Shown here one piece after another: positions 49,318 to 59,326 of a stretch of DNA of 64,000 nucleotides. The stretch is from the NCBI RefSeq assembly GCF_030056705.1, contig NZ_JASHIC010000028.1, positions 52,811-116,810 on the forward strand, given 5' to 3'. The notes below the pieces were generated by a model. The model searched no databases and had not been told where the DNA came from. It saw nothing but the letters and a program-made list of their open reading frames with translations. Made by a program: the position numbers and the translations under genes. The first letter of the stretch is position 1; each line of letters opens with the position of its first letter. The DNA is from Flectobacillus longus (lineage in GTDB: Bacteria > Bacteroidota > Bacteroidia > Cytophagales > Spirosomataceae).

Positions 49318-50808
49318 ATGCAATCATTAAAAATATATAATACCCTCACTAGAGAAAAAGAACTCTTCCAGCCTATCAATGCACCCCATGTGGGAATGTA
49401 CGTTTGTGGACCCACAGTTTACAATTATGTACACCTTGGTAATGTTAGAACCTTTACGACTTTTGATACCCTTTATCGTTATTTGACACATATTGGCTAT
49501 AAAGTTCGTTATGTTCGCAATATTACCGACGTTGGTCACTTAGTAGGAGATGGCGATGAGGGCGAAGACAAAATTGGGAAAATGGCGAAGTTAGAAAAAC
49601 TAGAGCCAATGGAAATTGTACAACGTTATACCAACGATTTTCATAATGTATTGACCCAATTCAATCTATTACCCCCAAGTATTGAGCCATCTGCAACAGG
49701 GCATATTGTTGAGCAAATCGAAACAACGAAGACCTTAATCGAAAAAGAGTTGGCTTACGAGTCAAATGGTTCTGTGTATTTTGACATTGCTAAATATAAC
49801 CAACAAGGTGGTGAATATGGCAAATTGTCAGGTCGTGTGATTGAAGACCTTTTGGTTGAAACTCGTGATTTGGATGGTGTGGGCGAAAAACACAATCCTT
49901 TAGACTTTGCTTTATGGAAAAAAGCCGCACCTGAACATATTATGCGCTGGCCTTCGCCTTGGGGTGATGGATTCCCAGGCTGGCACTTGGAGTGTACTTG
50001 CATGAGTACCAAATATTTGGGTGACACCTTCGATATTCATGGGGGTGGTATGGATTTAAAATTCCCACACCACGAATGCGAAATAGCACAAGCCAAAGGA
50101 AGTACTGGTGTAGACCCCGTAAGGTATTGGATGCACTCGAATATGCTAACGGTCAATGGTCAAAAAATGTCTAAATCTTTGGGGAACTCATTTTTGCCAG
50201 CCGAATTATTTGCAGGCTCACACCCATTGCTCGACCAAGCGTATTCGCCAATGACAGTTCGCTTCTTTATGTTGCAATCGCAATATAGAAGTACTCTAGA
50301 TTTTTCTAACGATGCACTCAAGGCCGCTCAAAAAGGCTATAAGCGCTTGATGAATGGGCTAAGAATTATCAAAACGCTTAGCTATCAAGCAGACGAAAAT
50401 GTTGCCTTAGACGAAAAACAAATTACTGAAGTCAAGAAAGGTATTCAAGGCTGTTATGATGGTCTCAATGATGACCTTAATACAGCAGTAGCGATTGCAG
50501 GTTTGTTTAACTTGTTGAAAAAAATCAATCAATTGTATATGGGACAAGTATTACCTGCACAATTGGGTGAAGAAGTTTTCAATGAATTTAAAGAAAAATT
50601 TGTAGCATTGACCGAAGACGTATTAGGCCTGAAAGAAGAGTCAAATGCGAACATAGATGCTTTTGCCAAAGGTATGCTGGCACTTTACGCAGAATATAAA
50701 GAGGCAAAGCAATACGATAAAGTAGACCAAATCAGAACTTATTTCAAGGCAAACGGACTTGTTATTAAGGATATGAAAACCAAAATTGATTGGGCTTACG
50801 AAGAGTAG
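49318..50808 (+). CDS. cysS: Cysteinyl-tRNA synthetase
   Basis: A class I aminoacyl-tRNA synthetase that charges tRNA-Cys. The N-terminus shows MYVCGPTVYNYVHLGNVRTF (about 27-46), with the zinc-ligand Cys and the HLGN form of the HIGH motif. GWHLECTCMST (about 221-231) and FPHHECEIAQ (about 249-258) supply further zinc and active-site residues, and GQKMSKSLGN (about 281-290) is the KMSKS loop. The 496-residue length is normal. The start is an ATG. A strong hairpin follows, so it is probably transcribed alone. Confidence 0.96.
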   Translation: MQSLKIYNTLTREKELFQPINAPHVGMYVCGPTVYNYVHLGNVRTFTTFDTLYRYLTHIGYKVRYVRNITDVGHLVGDGDEGEDKIGKMAKLEKLEPMEIVQRYTNDFHNVLTQFNLLPPSIEPSATGHIVEQIETTKTLIEKELAYESNGSVYFDIAKYNQQGGEYGKLSGRVIEDLLVETRDLDGVGEKHNPLDFALWKKAAPEHIMRWPSPWGDGFPGWHLECTCMSTKYLGDTFDIHGGGMDLKFPHHECEIAQAKGSTGVDPVRYWMHSNMLTVNGQKMSKSLGNSFLPAELFAGSHPLLDQAYSPMTVRFFMLQSQYRSTLDFSNDALKAAQKGYKRLMNGLRIIKTLSYQADENVALDEKQITEVKKGIQGCYDGLNDDLNTAVAIAGLFNLLKKINQLYMGQVLPAQLGEEVFNEFKEKFVALTEDVLGLKEESNANIDAFAKGMLALYAEYKEAKQYDKVDQIRTYFKANGLVIKDMKTKIDWAYEE

Positions 50809-50813
50809 AATCT

Positions 50814-50869
50814 TCAAGAAAGCGTTAGTTTATCAAAAATCTATTTAGATGATAAACTAACGCTTCTTG
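50814..50869 (+). terminator. Long hairpin terminator after cysS
   Basis: CAAGAAAGCGTTAGTTTATC (50814-50833) and GATAAACTAACGCTTCTTG (50851-50869) are near-perfect inverted repeats around a 17-nt loop. The T-run is weak (TTGTTTTGG). Confidence 0.8.
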
Positions 50870-50982
50870 TTTTGGGTTATTGAATTATGCCTTCGAAGTA
50901 TGAAATTTTACATATTTTGCCGTCTTTAAACGAACCTTAAAATTTTGCTAATTTATTAGCTACATAACTCTTATTTGGCACT

Positions 50983-51774
50983 ATGAGAACCCCAATGCTA
51001 ACTCCTATTGTCAGAACACTTATCGTTATTAACGTTATAGTGTTTATGGTACAAAGCTTTAATTCACATTACGACGATCAAATAACTTCATTATTTGGTT
51101 TGCACTATTTTACCTCCGAGCGGTTTAATCCTATTCAGTTTGTATCTTACATGTTTGTACATGGTGGCTTTATGCACTTGTTTAGTAACATGTTAGGTCT
51201 ATTTTTTATGGGGCCGTTACTCGAAAGATATTGGGGCGAAAAGCGCTTTTTGGCTTTTTATTTCATTACTGGTATCGGAGCTGGACTTTTGTATATGGGA
51301 GTAAAATATTATGATTACTCTGTACTAGAAGAAGCAACAAGAGCATATATCTTGCATCCAGACTTGAGTATGTTTAATAAGTTTTTGGAGCAATTTTATC
51401 CAAGCGGTATTCCTAGCGAAGCCTACAGTTATGTACCAAGCTCAGGGCGAATTACTTTGCAGGACTCCATTATCATTGCTGAAGAAAGCTTGCGCGCAGT
51501 ACTTAATACTCCCACAGTTGGAGCTTCTGGTGCCACCTTTGGTGTAATGGCAGGTTTTGCTATGTTATTCCCTAATACCGAGTTGATTGTTTTTCCAATA
51601 CCAATTCCTATCAAAGCTAAATATTTAGTAGCTTTATATGCTTTATATGAATTTTATGGCGGAATACACAAAACGCCAGGAGATAATGTTGCCCATTTTG
51701 CGCATATTGGCGGAATGATTTTTGCCTTTATCCTAATAAAACTCTGGAGTAAAAATCGTAATAACTTTTATTAG
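50983..51774 (+). CDS. Rhomboid intramembrane serine protease (first of pair)
   Basis: An inner-membrane serine protease of the rhomboid family that cuts substrates within the membrane. The first part has HGGFMHLFSNMLGLFFMGPL (about 60-79). The catalytic Ser is in VGASGATFG (about 182), and the catalytic His is in NVAHFAHIGG (about 240). Between helices it carries an unusually long loop of about 60 residues (about 110-172). At 263 residues it is complete. The start is an ATG. A second rhomboid gene follows 180 bp downstream. The substrates are not known. Confidence 0.88.
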   Translation: MRTPMLTPIVRTLIVINVIVFMVQSFNSHYDDQITSLFGLHYFTSERFNPIQFVSYMFVHGGFMHLFSNMLGLFFMGPLLERYWGEKRFLAFYFITGIGAGLLYMGVKYYDYSVLEEATRAYILHPDLSMFNKFLEQFYPSGIPSEAYSYVPSSGRITLQDSIIIAEESLRAVLNTPTVGASGATFGVMAGFAMLFPNTELIVFPIPIPIKAKYLVALYALYEFYGGIHKTPGDNVAHFAHIGGMIFAFILIKLWSKNRNNFY

Positions 51775-51953
51775 TAAGACGAATAATAAATCATCGAGCA
51801 ACAATTAGAAATTTTGGCTCGTTATTGATAAATTACAACATAATAAGCAGTGCAAGCTTGAAGATTGGTTTTAGCAAGTAAACATCAAGTTTTATAACAA
51901 ATGCTTAGAATTAAATTGACCCGTATTAAATAGGTTTTGAAAAGATTATCACA

Positions 51954-52865
51954 ATGAGTGGGATTTTGGATGATTTTAAAGATGCTTTCTCCAAGCGTAA
52001 CAATGGATTAGTTCAGCTAATATGGCTGAATGTAGCTATCTATATCTTTACATTACTTTTATTTGTAACCTTTACCTTATTTTTTAAAGGCAGTAACCTA
52101 TATTACACGCTACTTTCTTATGTAAGCCTTTCGCCAGAACCAACAATCTTGTTGTTTAGACCCTGGACGCTTCTTACATATTCCTTTTTGCATCACATCA
52201 ATCCTATTGTGCATATATTTCCTAATATGCTCATGTTATATTGGTTTGGATCAATTCTTCAAGAGTATATCGGTAGTCGTAGGCTTATAGGTTTATATAT
52301 TGTTGGTGCTATATTTGGTGCAGTTTTGGCGGTTTTGGCATTCAATTTTATTCCTTATTATCATCAAAATATAGTAAGAACTTCTATCATTGGTGCTTCT
52401 GGTAGTGTAATGGCAGTAGTATTTGCTGCTGCAACGTTAGCACCAGATTATTCCTTCTTTTTATTTTTGATAGGCTCTGTTCGAATCAAATACATTGCTT
52501 TTTTATTATTGATTATATCCTTGGCAGGGTCTATTGGGGCCAATGCAGGAGGAGAAATCGTACATTTGGGAGGAGCAATTTTTGGCTATATTTATATCAA
52601 GCAACTCAGAGCAGGAAGAGACTTTAGTGCTCCTATTGAGGCAGTCCTTGATTTTTTCGAAAAATTATTCAAACGGAAATCTGAACCCAAAATTCGTGTG
52701 GCTTATCGCCAAAAGGAGGCAAGCTATAGTAGCACAGCAAGCAGTCATTCGGGTTTTCCTGACGAAGAAGAAGTTGATGAAATACTAGATAAAATCTCAC
52801 GTTCAGGCTACGAAAGTCTTACCAAAGAAGAAAAACAGAAGTTATTTAAAGCTTCTCAAAAATAA
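51954..52865 (+). CDS. Rhomboid intramembrane serine protease (second of pair)
   Basis: A 303-residue rhomboid protease. It has HHINPIVHIFPNMLMLYWFG (about 81-100), catalytic Ser in IGASGSVMAV (about 149), and catalytic His in EIVHLGGAIFGY (about 203). The C-terminal 85 residues are a soluble tail with KRKSEPKIRVAYRQK and a late acidic helix (EEEVDEILDKISRSGYESLT), a common feature of Bacteroidota rhomboids. The start is an ATG. It lies directly after the first rhomboid; sequence divergence suggests distinct targets rather than a recent duplication. Confidence 0.88.
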   Translation: MSGILDDFKDAFSKRNNGLVQLIWLNVAIYIFTLLLFVTFTLFFKGSNLYYTLLSYVSLSPEPTILLFRPWTLLTYSFLHHINPIVHIFPNMLMLYWFGSILQEYIGSRRLIGLYIVGAIFGAVLAVLAFNFIPYYHQNIVRTSIIGASGSVMAVVFAAATLAPDYSFFLFLIGSVRIKYIAFLLLIISLAGSIGANAGGEIVHLGGAIFGYIYIKQLRAGRDFSAPIEAVLDFFEKLFKRKSEPKIRVAYRQKEASYSSTASSHSGFPDEEEVDEILDKISRSGYESLTKEEKQKLFKASQK

Positions 52866-52891
52866 AAAAAATCTATCGCAAATTAGCGACG

Positions 52892-52930
52892 AAAAGGGGT
52901 TGTGCTTGAATACACACATCCCCTTTTTTA
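52892..52930 (+). terminator. Terminator after the second rhomboid gene
   Basis: AAAAGGGGTTGTG and CACACATCCCCTTTTTTT form a stem with one mismatch and a strong T-run. Confidence 0.85.
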
Positions 52931-53121
52931 TTTGCCCAAAATAATTGCGTAAATTGCACCATATTTGGACATTGTAACAATCTATCTTTCCGTTAGATTT
53001 TTTAAACAATTTAAAACCCTCACAGTTTATACTTCAGGCAATTGAATTGTTTAATAATCAGTTGACACATACCAAGCAACAAACAAGTAGAGTTAAAGCT
53101 ACTTTTAGACCAATCGAAATC

Positions 53122-55083
53122 ATGCAAATTACACCAGGCAAAATATTAGCTCAAATCAACTCCCCAGAGGATTTGAGAAAACGTGACCGCTCGGAATTGT
53201 TGCAAATTTGCGACGAACTACGTCAGTATATCATCGATAATGTATCGGTGTATGGTGGCCACTTTGGCGCATCACTTGGTGTTGTTGAATTATCAGTTGC
53301 ACTTCATTACGTATTTAATACGCCCGACGACCAATTGATTTGGGACGTAGGTCATCAAGCGTATGGACATAAAATATTGACAGGCCGTAAAGATTCTTTC
53401 CACTCAAATCGTTTGTATGGAGGAATTTCGGGTTTTCCAAAACGCAAAGAGAGCCCTTATGATGCTTTTGGTGTAGGTCACTCATCTACTTCAATTTCGG
53501 CAGCATTGGGTATGGCTGTTGCGTCAAAATATAAAGGCGAAAATCACCGACAACATATTGCTGTAATCGGTGATGGCTCTATGACAGCAGGGATGGCTTT
53601 TGAGGCAATGAACCACGCTGGCGATATTCCAAACAATATGTTGATTGTTTTGAACGACAATTGCATGGCTATCGACCCCAATGTTGGAGCCTTGAAGGAA
53701 TATTTAACTGATATTACTACTTCGCATACTTATAATAGAGTAAAAGACGAAGTTTGGAATTTGCTTGGCAAAATGTCCAACTTTGGAAAATCAGCGCAAG
53801 AAATTGTTTCTAAAATCGAAAATGGACTGAAAGCTACTTTGCTCAAACAAAGTAACCTTTTCGAGTCGCTGAACCTTCGTTATTTTGGACCAATAGATGG
53901 ACATGATGTTGAATATCTAGCAACGGTTTTGAATGACCTAAAAGATATTCCTGGTCCAAAAATCCTTCACTGTATTACAACCAAAGGCAAAGGTTATGCT
54001 TTGGCAGAAAAAGATCAAACTTTGTGGCATGCGCCAGGGAAGTTTGATAAAATTACAGGAGAAATTAAGAAGAAAGTTTACGCTACTCCTCAGCCTCCCA
54101 AATACCAAGATGTTTTTGGGCATACCATTGTTGAGCTTGCAGAGCAAAATCCTAAAATTATGGGAGTTACGCCAGCCATGCCTTCAGGTAGCTCGCTCAA
54201 CATCATGATGAAAGCAATGCCACATCGTGCATTCGACGTAGGTATAGCCGAACAACATGCAGTTACTTTCTCGGCGGGTATGGCGACACAAGGATTGACG
54301 GTGTTCTGTAATATCTATTCTACATTTATGCAGCGTGCTTTTGACCAAGTGGTGCATGATGTAGCGATTCAAGAATTACCTGTAATTTTCTGTCTTGACA
54401 GAGCAGGTTTTGCAGGAGCCGATGGCCCAACCCATCATGGTGCTTATGATATTGCCTATATGCGTTGTATTCCGAATATGATTGTTTTTTCACCAATGAA
54501 TGAACAAGAGCTTCGCAATATCATGTATACTACATCTTTAGATGACTTTAAAGAATTGAAGCAAACAATTTCTATTCGTTACCCACGTGGCGAAGGTGTT
54601 ATGCCAAACTGGAAAACACCATTCGAAAAAATGGAAATTGGGAAAGGGCGTAAAATTAAAGATGGAGAAAAGGTGGCAATTCTCACTTTGGGACATATAG
54701 GGAACTACGCAGTAAAAGCTTGTGAAGAGCTTGCTAACGAAGGTATAAATCCAGCTCACTATGATATGCGTTTTGTGAAACCTTTGGACGAAGCTATGCT
54801 CCATGAAATTTTCCAAAACTATGACAAGGTTATTACCGTAGAAGATGGTTGTCTTCAAGGAGGATTTGGTTCGGCTGTGGCAGAGTTTATGCTTGACCAT
54901 GATTATTCAGCACAAATCAAACGCCTTGGTATTCCAGATAGAATTGTAGAGCATGGCGAGCAAATCGAATTACATAAAGAATGCGGTTTTGACCCAGAAG
55001 GCATTGCACAAGCTGTAAGAGATATACTTGGAAGAGAAAAGGTTGTACATTCAAGCAATGTTGTTAATCTTACCATGAACTAA
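53122..55083 (+). CDS. dxs: 1-deoxy-D-xylulose-5-phosphate synthase (Dxs)
   Basis: A thiamine-diphosphate enzyme that makes DXP from pyruvate and glyceraldehyde 3-phosphate, the first step of the MEP isoprenoid pathway. It supplies carotenoid synthesis. Features are HVLTG-like HKILTGRKDSFHSNRLYGG (about 84-102), the ThDP-binding GDGSMTAGMAFEAMNHAG (about 151-168), DRAGFAGADGPTHHGAYDIA (about 425-444) and YPRGEGV. The longest frame starts at a TTG at 53047; I chose the ATG at 53122 (MQITPGKILAQINSPEDLRK), giving 653 residues. A terminator follows. TTAAACAA (53002-53009) and TTGTTTAA (53047-53054) upstream resemble half sites of the sigma-gene array. Confidence 0.96.
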   Translation: MQITPGKILAQINSPEDLRKRDRSELLQICDELRQYIIDNVSVYGGHFGASLGVVELSVALHYVFNTPDDQLIWDVGHQAYGHKILTGRKDSFHSNRLYGGISGFPKRKESPYDAFGVGHSSTSISAALGMAVASKYKGENHRQHIAVIGDGSMTAGMAFEAMNHAGDIPNNMLIVLNDNCMAIDPNVGALKEYLTDITTSHTYNRVKDEVWNLLGKMSNFGKSAQEIVSKIENGLKATLLKQSNLFESLNLRYFGPIDGHDVEYLATVLNDLKDIPGPKILHCITTKGKGYALAEKDQTLWHAPGKFDKITGEIKKKVYATPQPPKYQDVFGHTIVELAEQNPKIMGVTPAMPSGSSLNIMMKAMPHRAFDVGIAEQHAVTFSAGMATQGLTVFCNIYSTFMQRAFDQVVHDVAIQELPVIFCLDRAGFAGADGPTHHGAYDIAYMRCIPNMIVFSPMNEQELRNIMYTTSLDDFKELKQTISIRYPRGEGVMPNWKTPFEKMEIGKGRKIKDGEKVAILTLGHIGNYAVKACEELANEGINPAHYDMRFVKPLDEAMLHEIFQNYDKVITVEDGCLQGGFGSAVAEFMLDHDYSAQIKRLGIPDRIVEHGEQIELHKECGFDPEGIAQAVRDILGREKVVHSSNVVNLTMN

Positions 55084-55102
55084 AAAGTCTTATCTATTTT
55101 TA

Positions 55103-55130
55103 AAGGCGAGAATCTCTCGCCTTTTTTATT
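55103..55130 (+). terminator. Terminator after dxs
   Basis: AAGGCGAGA/TCTCGCCTT with a short loop and a TTTTTTATT tail. Confidence 0.88.
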
Positions 55131-55244
55131 ATACATACTTTGATAAATGAAGGTAACTTCGTAGGTTTGATTTCTTATAAATGCTCTATTCCTTTACTTC
55201 AACTATGCTAAACAATCGACTAGGCTATTAATTTCTCTTTTAAT

Positions 55245-57068
55245 ATGATTCGTTGGGTATTTCTAACTTTGATTATTCTTTCTTCGCAGTTCGCATTTTC
55301 TCAAAAAGAAATCGTGATTGAAAATCCCAATCAGGCACTCTCTATTGGAAATAATATTGAAATACTTGAAGACAAAAAAGGAGTTTATTCATTATATGAT
55401 GTATTGAAACGCCCTGATGTCGATGCTCATTTTATCAAAAGTCTTCAAGCAAGTCCAAATTTTGGTATTACAAAATCTGTTATCTGGTCGCGCTTTACAC
55501 TTGTCAACAAATCTGGTCAACGCTTATATCTCGAAATAGGAGAACCTGTCTTAGATAGTATTAGTATTTACCGAGTAGATCACGGAAGTATCACTCACAA
55601 AAGACTAGGAGTATATCAGCATAAAAGTAAAAGAGATATACAAACCAATTTGTATTTGGTAGATTTGGAGCTTAATTCAGACCAAAAATGTACCTACTAT
55701 ATTCGAATTCAGAATAATTTACCCCTTTTATTTCCTTTAAGAGTAGCTCCTCTCAAGATTTTCTTTGAAGACAATCACCCCAAAGACCTTATGCAAGGTA
55801 TTTATTTGGGTATCATGCTTGTAATGGCAATCTTCAACTTCTTTATTTTTTGGACAGTGCGAAGTAAGGAATACCTATATTATGTCTTGTATGTATTGGC
55901 ATTTGCAGGTTTTTTCTCATTCAATAAAGGTATTGCCCATGAGTATCTTTGGCCCAATGCTATCTGGTTCAATCATTTTACTTCCGTATTTATTTCGGCT
56001 GCTATTGGATTTGGATTACTATTTGCCGAAAGCTTTTTGGATGCCAATAAGTACCTTCCTGCTTCCTATAAAACGGTTCGTATTCTTTTGTCTGCCATTG
56101 CATTCTTTTTGGTAGCTAATTGGTTAGGAGCAGGAGCCCTGAGCACCCAAATTTTGCATAGTATTGCCTTTTTGGCTGTAATGTATATTCTATTTTTAGC
56201 TATTTATATTTGGATTCAAGGTTCGCAAGCGGCATTATTTTTCTTGGTTGCGTGGGCAGTCATGTTAGTTAGCGCATTGATATTTATTTTGCAGCTTTCT
56301 AATGTTTTACAAAGCGACAACTTTACTCGCAATGCTCTTCAAGTGGGTTCTGCATTAGAGGTGGTATTACTATCATTTGCCTTAGCGTATCGAATCAACT
56401 ATTATCGATTAGAAAAAGAAAAATACCAAGCTGAGGTTATTCAGCAGTTACGAGAAAATGAGCAAATCAGAAGTCGTATAGCTAGAGATTTACATGATGA
56501 TATTGGTAGTACCTTGAGTAGTATTGGTATATTGAGTCAAGTAGTTGAATATCAGATTGATAAAAATCCATTGTCCGTTAAAGAATTAGTTCAGAGAATC
56601 AACGAAAGTTCGCAAAAGGTTCAACGATCTTTAAGTGATATAGTTTGGACAACTCGACAAACTAGCAATAGTTTTGGTGAAGTGCTAGTCAAAATGAAGG
56701 AGTTTGCTGCTGAAGTCTTTGAACCTAAAAATATTAATTATCATTTTCAAACTGAAAATTTACCTGAAATACAACTTTCAGCTAACAAACAGTATAATCT
56801 CTATCTGATATTTAAGGAGGCAATCAATAATATTGTCAAGTATGCAGATGCCACAGGAGTAAGCATTGAAATTAGCTTCGAGAGCGGTGAATTGCGTTTA
56901 TTTGTTAAGGATAATGGGGTAGGTTTTGATGAAACTCTCATTAAAGCAGGAAATGGCTTAGGAAATATGCGTAAACGAGCAGAAAGCCTTGGTGGTAGTA
57001 TTATTATACTTTCTAGGGTTGGAAATGGTAGCTCTATCGAGCTGAAAGTACAAATTAAGCAGCCTTAA
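55245..57068 (+). CDS. 7TMR-DISM sensor histidine kinase
   Basis: A 607-residue sensor kinase. A signal peptide (about 1-19) precedes a periplasmic 7TMR-DISM extracellular domain (about 30-165). Seven helices (about 180-385) follow, then a HisKA_3 dimerisation domain with IARDLHDDIGSTLSSIG (phospho-His about 418) and an HATPase with FKEAINNIVKYADA and DNGVGFDETLIKAG. HisKA_3 kinases usually partner with NarL-type response regulators, but none is adjacent. The signal may be a carbohydrate or other extracellular ligand. The start is an ATG. It lies between dxs and typA and appears to be transcribed separately. Confidence 0.9.
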   Translation: MIRWVFLTLIILSSQFAFSQKEIVIENPNQALSIGNNIEILEDKKGVYSLYDVLKRPDVDAHFIKSLQASPNFGITKSVIWSRFTLVNKSGQRLYLEIGEPVLDSISIYRVDHGSITHKRLGVYQHKSKRDIQTNLYLVDLELNSDQKCTYYIRIQNNLPLLFPLRVAPLKIFFEDNHPKDLMQGIYLGIMLVMAIFNFFIFWTVRSKEYLYYVLYVLAFAGFFSFNKGIAHEYLWPNAIWFNHFTSVFISAAIGFGLLFAESFLDANKYLPASYKTVRILLSAIAFFLVANWLGAGALSTQILHSIAFLAVMYILFLAIYIWIQGSQAALFFLVAWAVMLVSALIFILQLSNVLQSDNFTRNALQVGSALEVVLLSFALAYRINYYRLEKEKYQAEVIQQLRENEQIRSRIARDLHDDIGSTLSSIGILSQVVEYQIDKNPLSVKELVQRINESSQKVQRSLSDIVWTTRQTSNSFGEVLVKMKEFAAEVFEPKNINYHFQTENLPEIQLSANKQYNLYLIFKEAINNIVKYADATGVSIEISFESGELRLFVKDNGVGFDETLIKAGNGLGNMRKRAESLGGSIIILSRVGNGSSIELKVQIKQP

Positions 57069-57461
57069 ATTTAGGACTTAACAATAGAAAGAAACCTAAG
57101 TATAAACACTTATAAATATTTGGACTTTACTAAGGGAAAAGACCACTTCTATAAAGTTTCGGTAGTTGATTCTCAAAATCAAGATAGCATTCTTATCGAC
57201 AAAGTTGGAATAAGTTGGCAGTAGCCAGTAGGGGGTTATAGTAATTATGAAGAAAAAATAATTATAAACAATTGAATAATAATACATTAAAAATCATTTA
57301 GATAAAAAAAATACCATTTTTATTTGAAGGTTAATAGCACTTTTCTAAGAAAAACTCCGTACCTTTGCACCCTCATTCAAGAGCTACGTTAATAGTTATT
57401 CGTGTTACAAAAGCAAAATGGCGATTAACGATTAGTAAATAACAGATAACATTCATCGAAG
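57069..57461. other. Intergenic region before typA
   Basis: No gene was found in 393 bp. A TACCTTTG -7 box (57360-57367) is the likely typA promoter. The rest is AT-rich, with no repeats. Confidence 0.55.
57360..57367 (+). promoter_or_regulatory. -7 promoter box of typA
   Basis: TACCTTTG, followed by GCACC, is a strong match to the Bacteroidota consensus TAnnTTTG. No clear -33 TTG is at the usual distance. The predicted leader is about 90 nt. Confidence 0.62.
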
Positions 57462-59276
57462 ATGCAAAGCATTCGTAACATTGCAATTATAGCGCACGTT
57501 GACCACGGTAAAACGACCCTTGTTGACAAAATCATCCACGCATCGAAATTATTTCGTGATAACCAAGAATTTGGAGATTTGATTCTTGATAACAATGACT
57601 TGGAACGTGAACGTGGTATCACAATTGTATCTAAAAACGTATCAGTTCGCTACAAAGGCGTAAAAATTAATATTATTGATACTCCTGGTCACTCCGACTT
57701 TGGAGGTGAAGTAGAACGTGTATTGAAATTGGCTGATGGTGTTTGCCTTTTGGTGGATGCTTTCGAAGGTCCAATGCCTCAAACTCGTTTCGTTTTAGGA
57801 AAAGCGATTGACTTAGGTCTTAAGCCAATCGTAATTATCAACAAAGTTGATAAAGAAAACTGTCGCCCTGACGAAGTACACGAGCAAGTATTTGACTTGA
57901 TGTTCAACTTAGGTGCAACAGAAGATCAATTAGACTTCCAAACACTTTACGGTTCGTCTAAACAAGGATGGATGAGTACTGACTGGAAACGCAAAACTGA
58001 AGATATTACTGAATTATTAGATGTAATCATCGATAATATCCCTGCTGCTCCAATCAATGAAGGTCCTGCTCAAATGCAAATCACTTCATTGGATTACTCT
58101 TCATTTGTGGGTCGTATTGCTATTGGTCGTGTTCACCGTGGTACATTCAAAGAAGGACAACAAGTTGCTTTGATGAAATCTGACGGTACAGTGAAGAAAA
58201 TGAAAATCAAAGAACTTCAAACATTTGAAGGTCTTGGAAGAGCAAAAGCTGATGAAGTTTCTTCTGGCGAAATTTGTGCAATGATGGGTATTGATGACTT
58301 CGAAATTGGTGATACTATTTCGGATGTTGAAGTTCAAGAGGCATTGCCACGTATTTCGATTGATGAGCCAACAATGAACATGTTGTTTACAATCAACAAC
58401 TCTCCATTCTTTGGTAAAGAAGGTAAATTTGTAACATCTCGTCACTTACGTGATCGTTTGTTCAAAGAAACTGAGAAGAACTTGGCATTACGTGTTGTTA
58501 CTACAGATTCTGAAGATAAATTCTTAGTATTTGGTCGTGGTATCCTTCACTTGTCTGTATTAATCGAAACGATGCGTCGTGAAGGTTATGAATTACAAGT
58601 AGGACAACCTCAAGTAATTTTCAAAGAAGGCGAAAATGGTGAGCGTTTAGAACCAATCGAAACATTGGTAGTAGACGTTCCAGATGAATCTGCTGGTAAA
58701 GTAATTGAATTAGCTACACAAGGTAAAGGTGAGTTATTGATTATGGAGCCAAAAGGTGACTTACAACACTTAGAATTCAACATTCCTTCACGTGGTTTGA
58801 TTGGTATGCGTTCTAAAGTATTGACTGCTACTTTTGGTGAGGCTATCATGGCACACCGTTTCAAAGCGTATGAGCCTTACAAAGGTCCAATCCCTGGTCG
58901 TATCAACGGTTCATTGATTTCGATGAACTCAGGTTCGGTTACCGCTTATGCAGTAGATAAATTACAAGACAGAGGGGTATTCTTTATCGATCCAGGTGAG
59001 GAGGTTTATGCAGGTATGGTAGTTGGAGAGCATAACCGTCAAAATGACATTGAAGTAAACCTTCAAAACGCCAAACAATTAACGAACATGCGTGCTTCTG
59101 GTACGGATACTAACGTTAAGATTGCTCCGAAAATCCAATTCTCATTAGAAGAGTCAATGGAATATATCCAAAAAGATGAGTACTTAGAAGTAACTCCTCA
59201 ATCGATTCGTATGCGTAAAATCTATTTAGATCCAAGTGTACGTAAACGTATGGAACAAAAAATGGAAATGGCTTAG
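57462..59276 (+). CDS. typA: Translational GTPase TypA/BipA
   Basis: A ribosome-associated GTPase of the translation-factor family that helps ribosome assembly and growth under stress. The G-domain has AHVDHGKTTLVDKI (about 10-23), DTPGHSDFGGE (about 72-82) and INKVDKEN (about 126-133). Domains II and III follow, with RGLIGMRSKVLTATFGEA (about 444-461) and the C-terminal domain with SGSVTAYAVDKLQDRG (about 490-505), specific to TypA. The 604-residue length is right. The start is an ATG. Codon use is markedly regular, as for a highly expressed gene. A terminator follows. Confidence 0.96.
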   Translation: MQSIRNIAIIAHVDHGKTTLVDKIIHASKLFRDNQEFGDLILDNNDLERERGITIVSKNVSVRYKGVKINIIDTPGHSDFGGEVERVLKLADGVCLLVDAFEGPMPQTRFVLGKAIDLGLKPIVIINKVDKENCRPDEVHEQVFDLMFNLGATEDQLDFQTLYGSSKQGWMSTDWKRKTEDITELLDVIIDNIPAAPINEGPAQMQITSLDYSSFVGRIAIGRVHRGTFKEGQQVALMKSDGTVKKMKIKELQTFEGLGRAKADEVSSGEICAMMGIDDFEIGDTISDVEVQEALPRISIDEPTMNMLFTINNSPFFGKEGKFVTSRHLRDRLFKETEKNLALRVVTTDSEDKFLVFGRGILHLSVLIETMRREGYELQVGQPQVIFKEGENGERLEPIETLVVDVPDESAGKVIELATQGKGELLIMEPKGDLQHLEFNIPSRGLIGMRSKVLTATFGEAIMAHRFKAYEPYKGPIPGRINGSLISMNSGSVTAYAVDKLQDRGVFFIDPGEEVYAGMVVGEHNRQNDIEVNLQNAKQLTNMRASGTDTNVKIAPKIQFSLEESMEYIQKDEYLEVTPQSIRMRKIYLDPSVRKRMEQKMEMA

Positions 59277-59289
59277 GCTTAAAAAACAA

Positions 59290-59326
59290 AACCCCTCTGA
59301 TTCAAGTCGGAGGGGTTGTCCTTTTA
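59290..59326 (+). terminator. Terminator after typA
   Basis: ACCCCTCTGA and TCGGAGGGGT form a stem, followed by TGTCCTTTT, on the plus strand. Confidence 0.8.
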
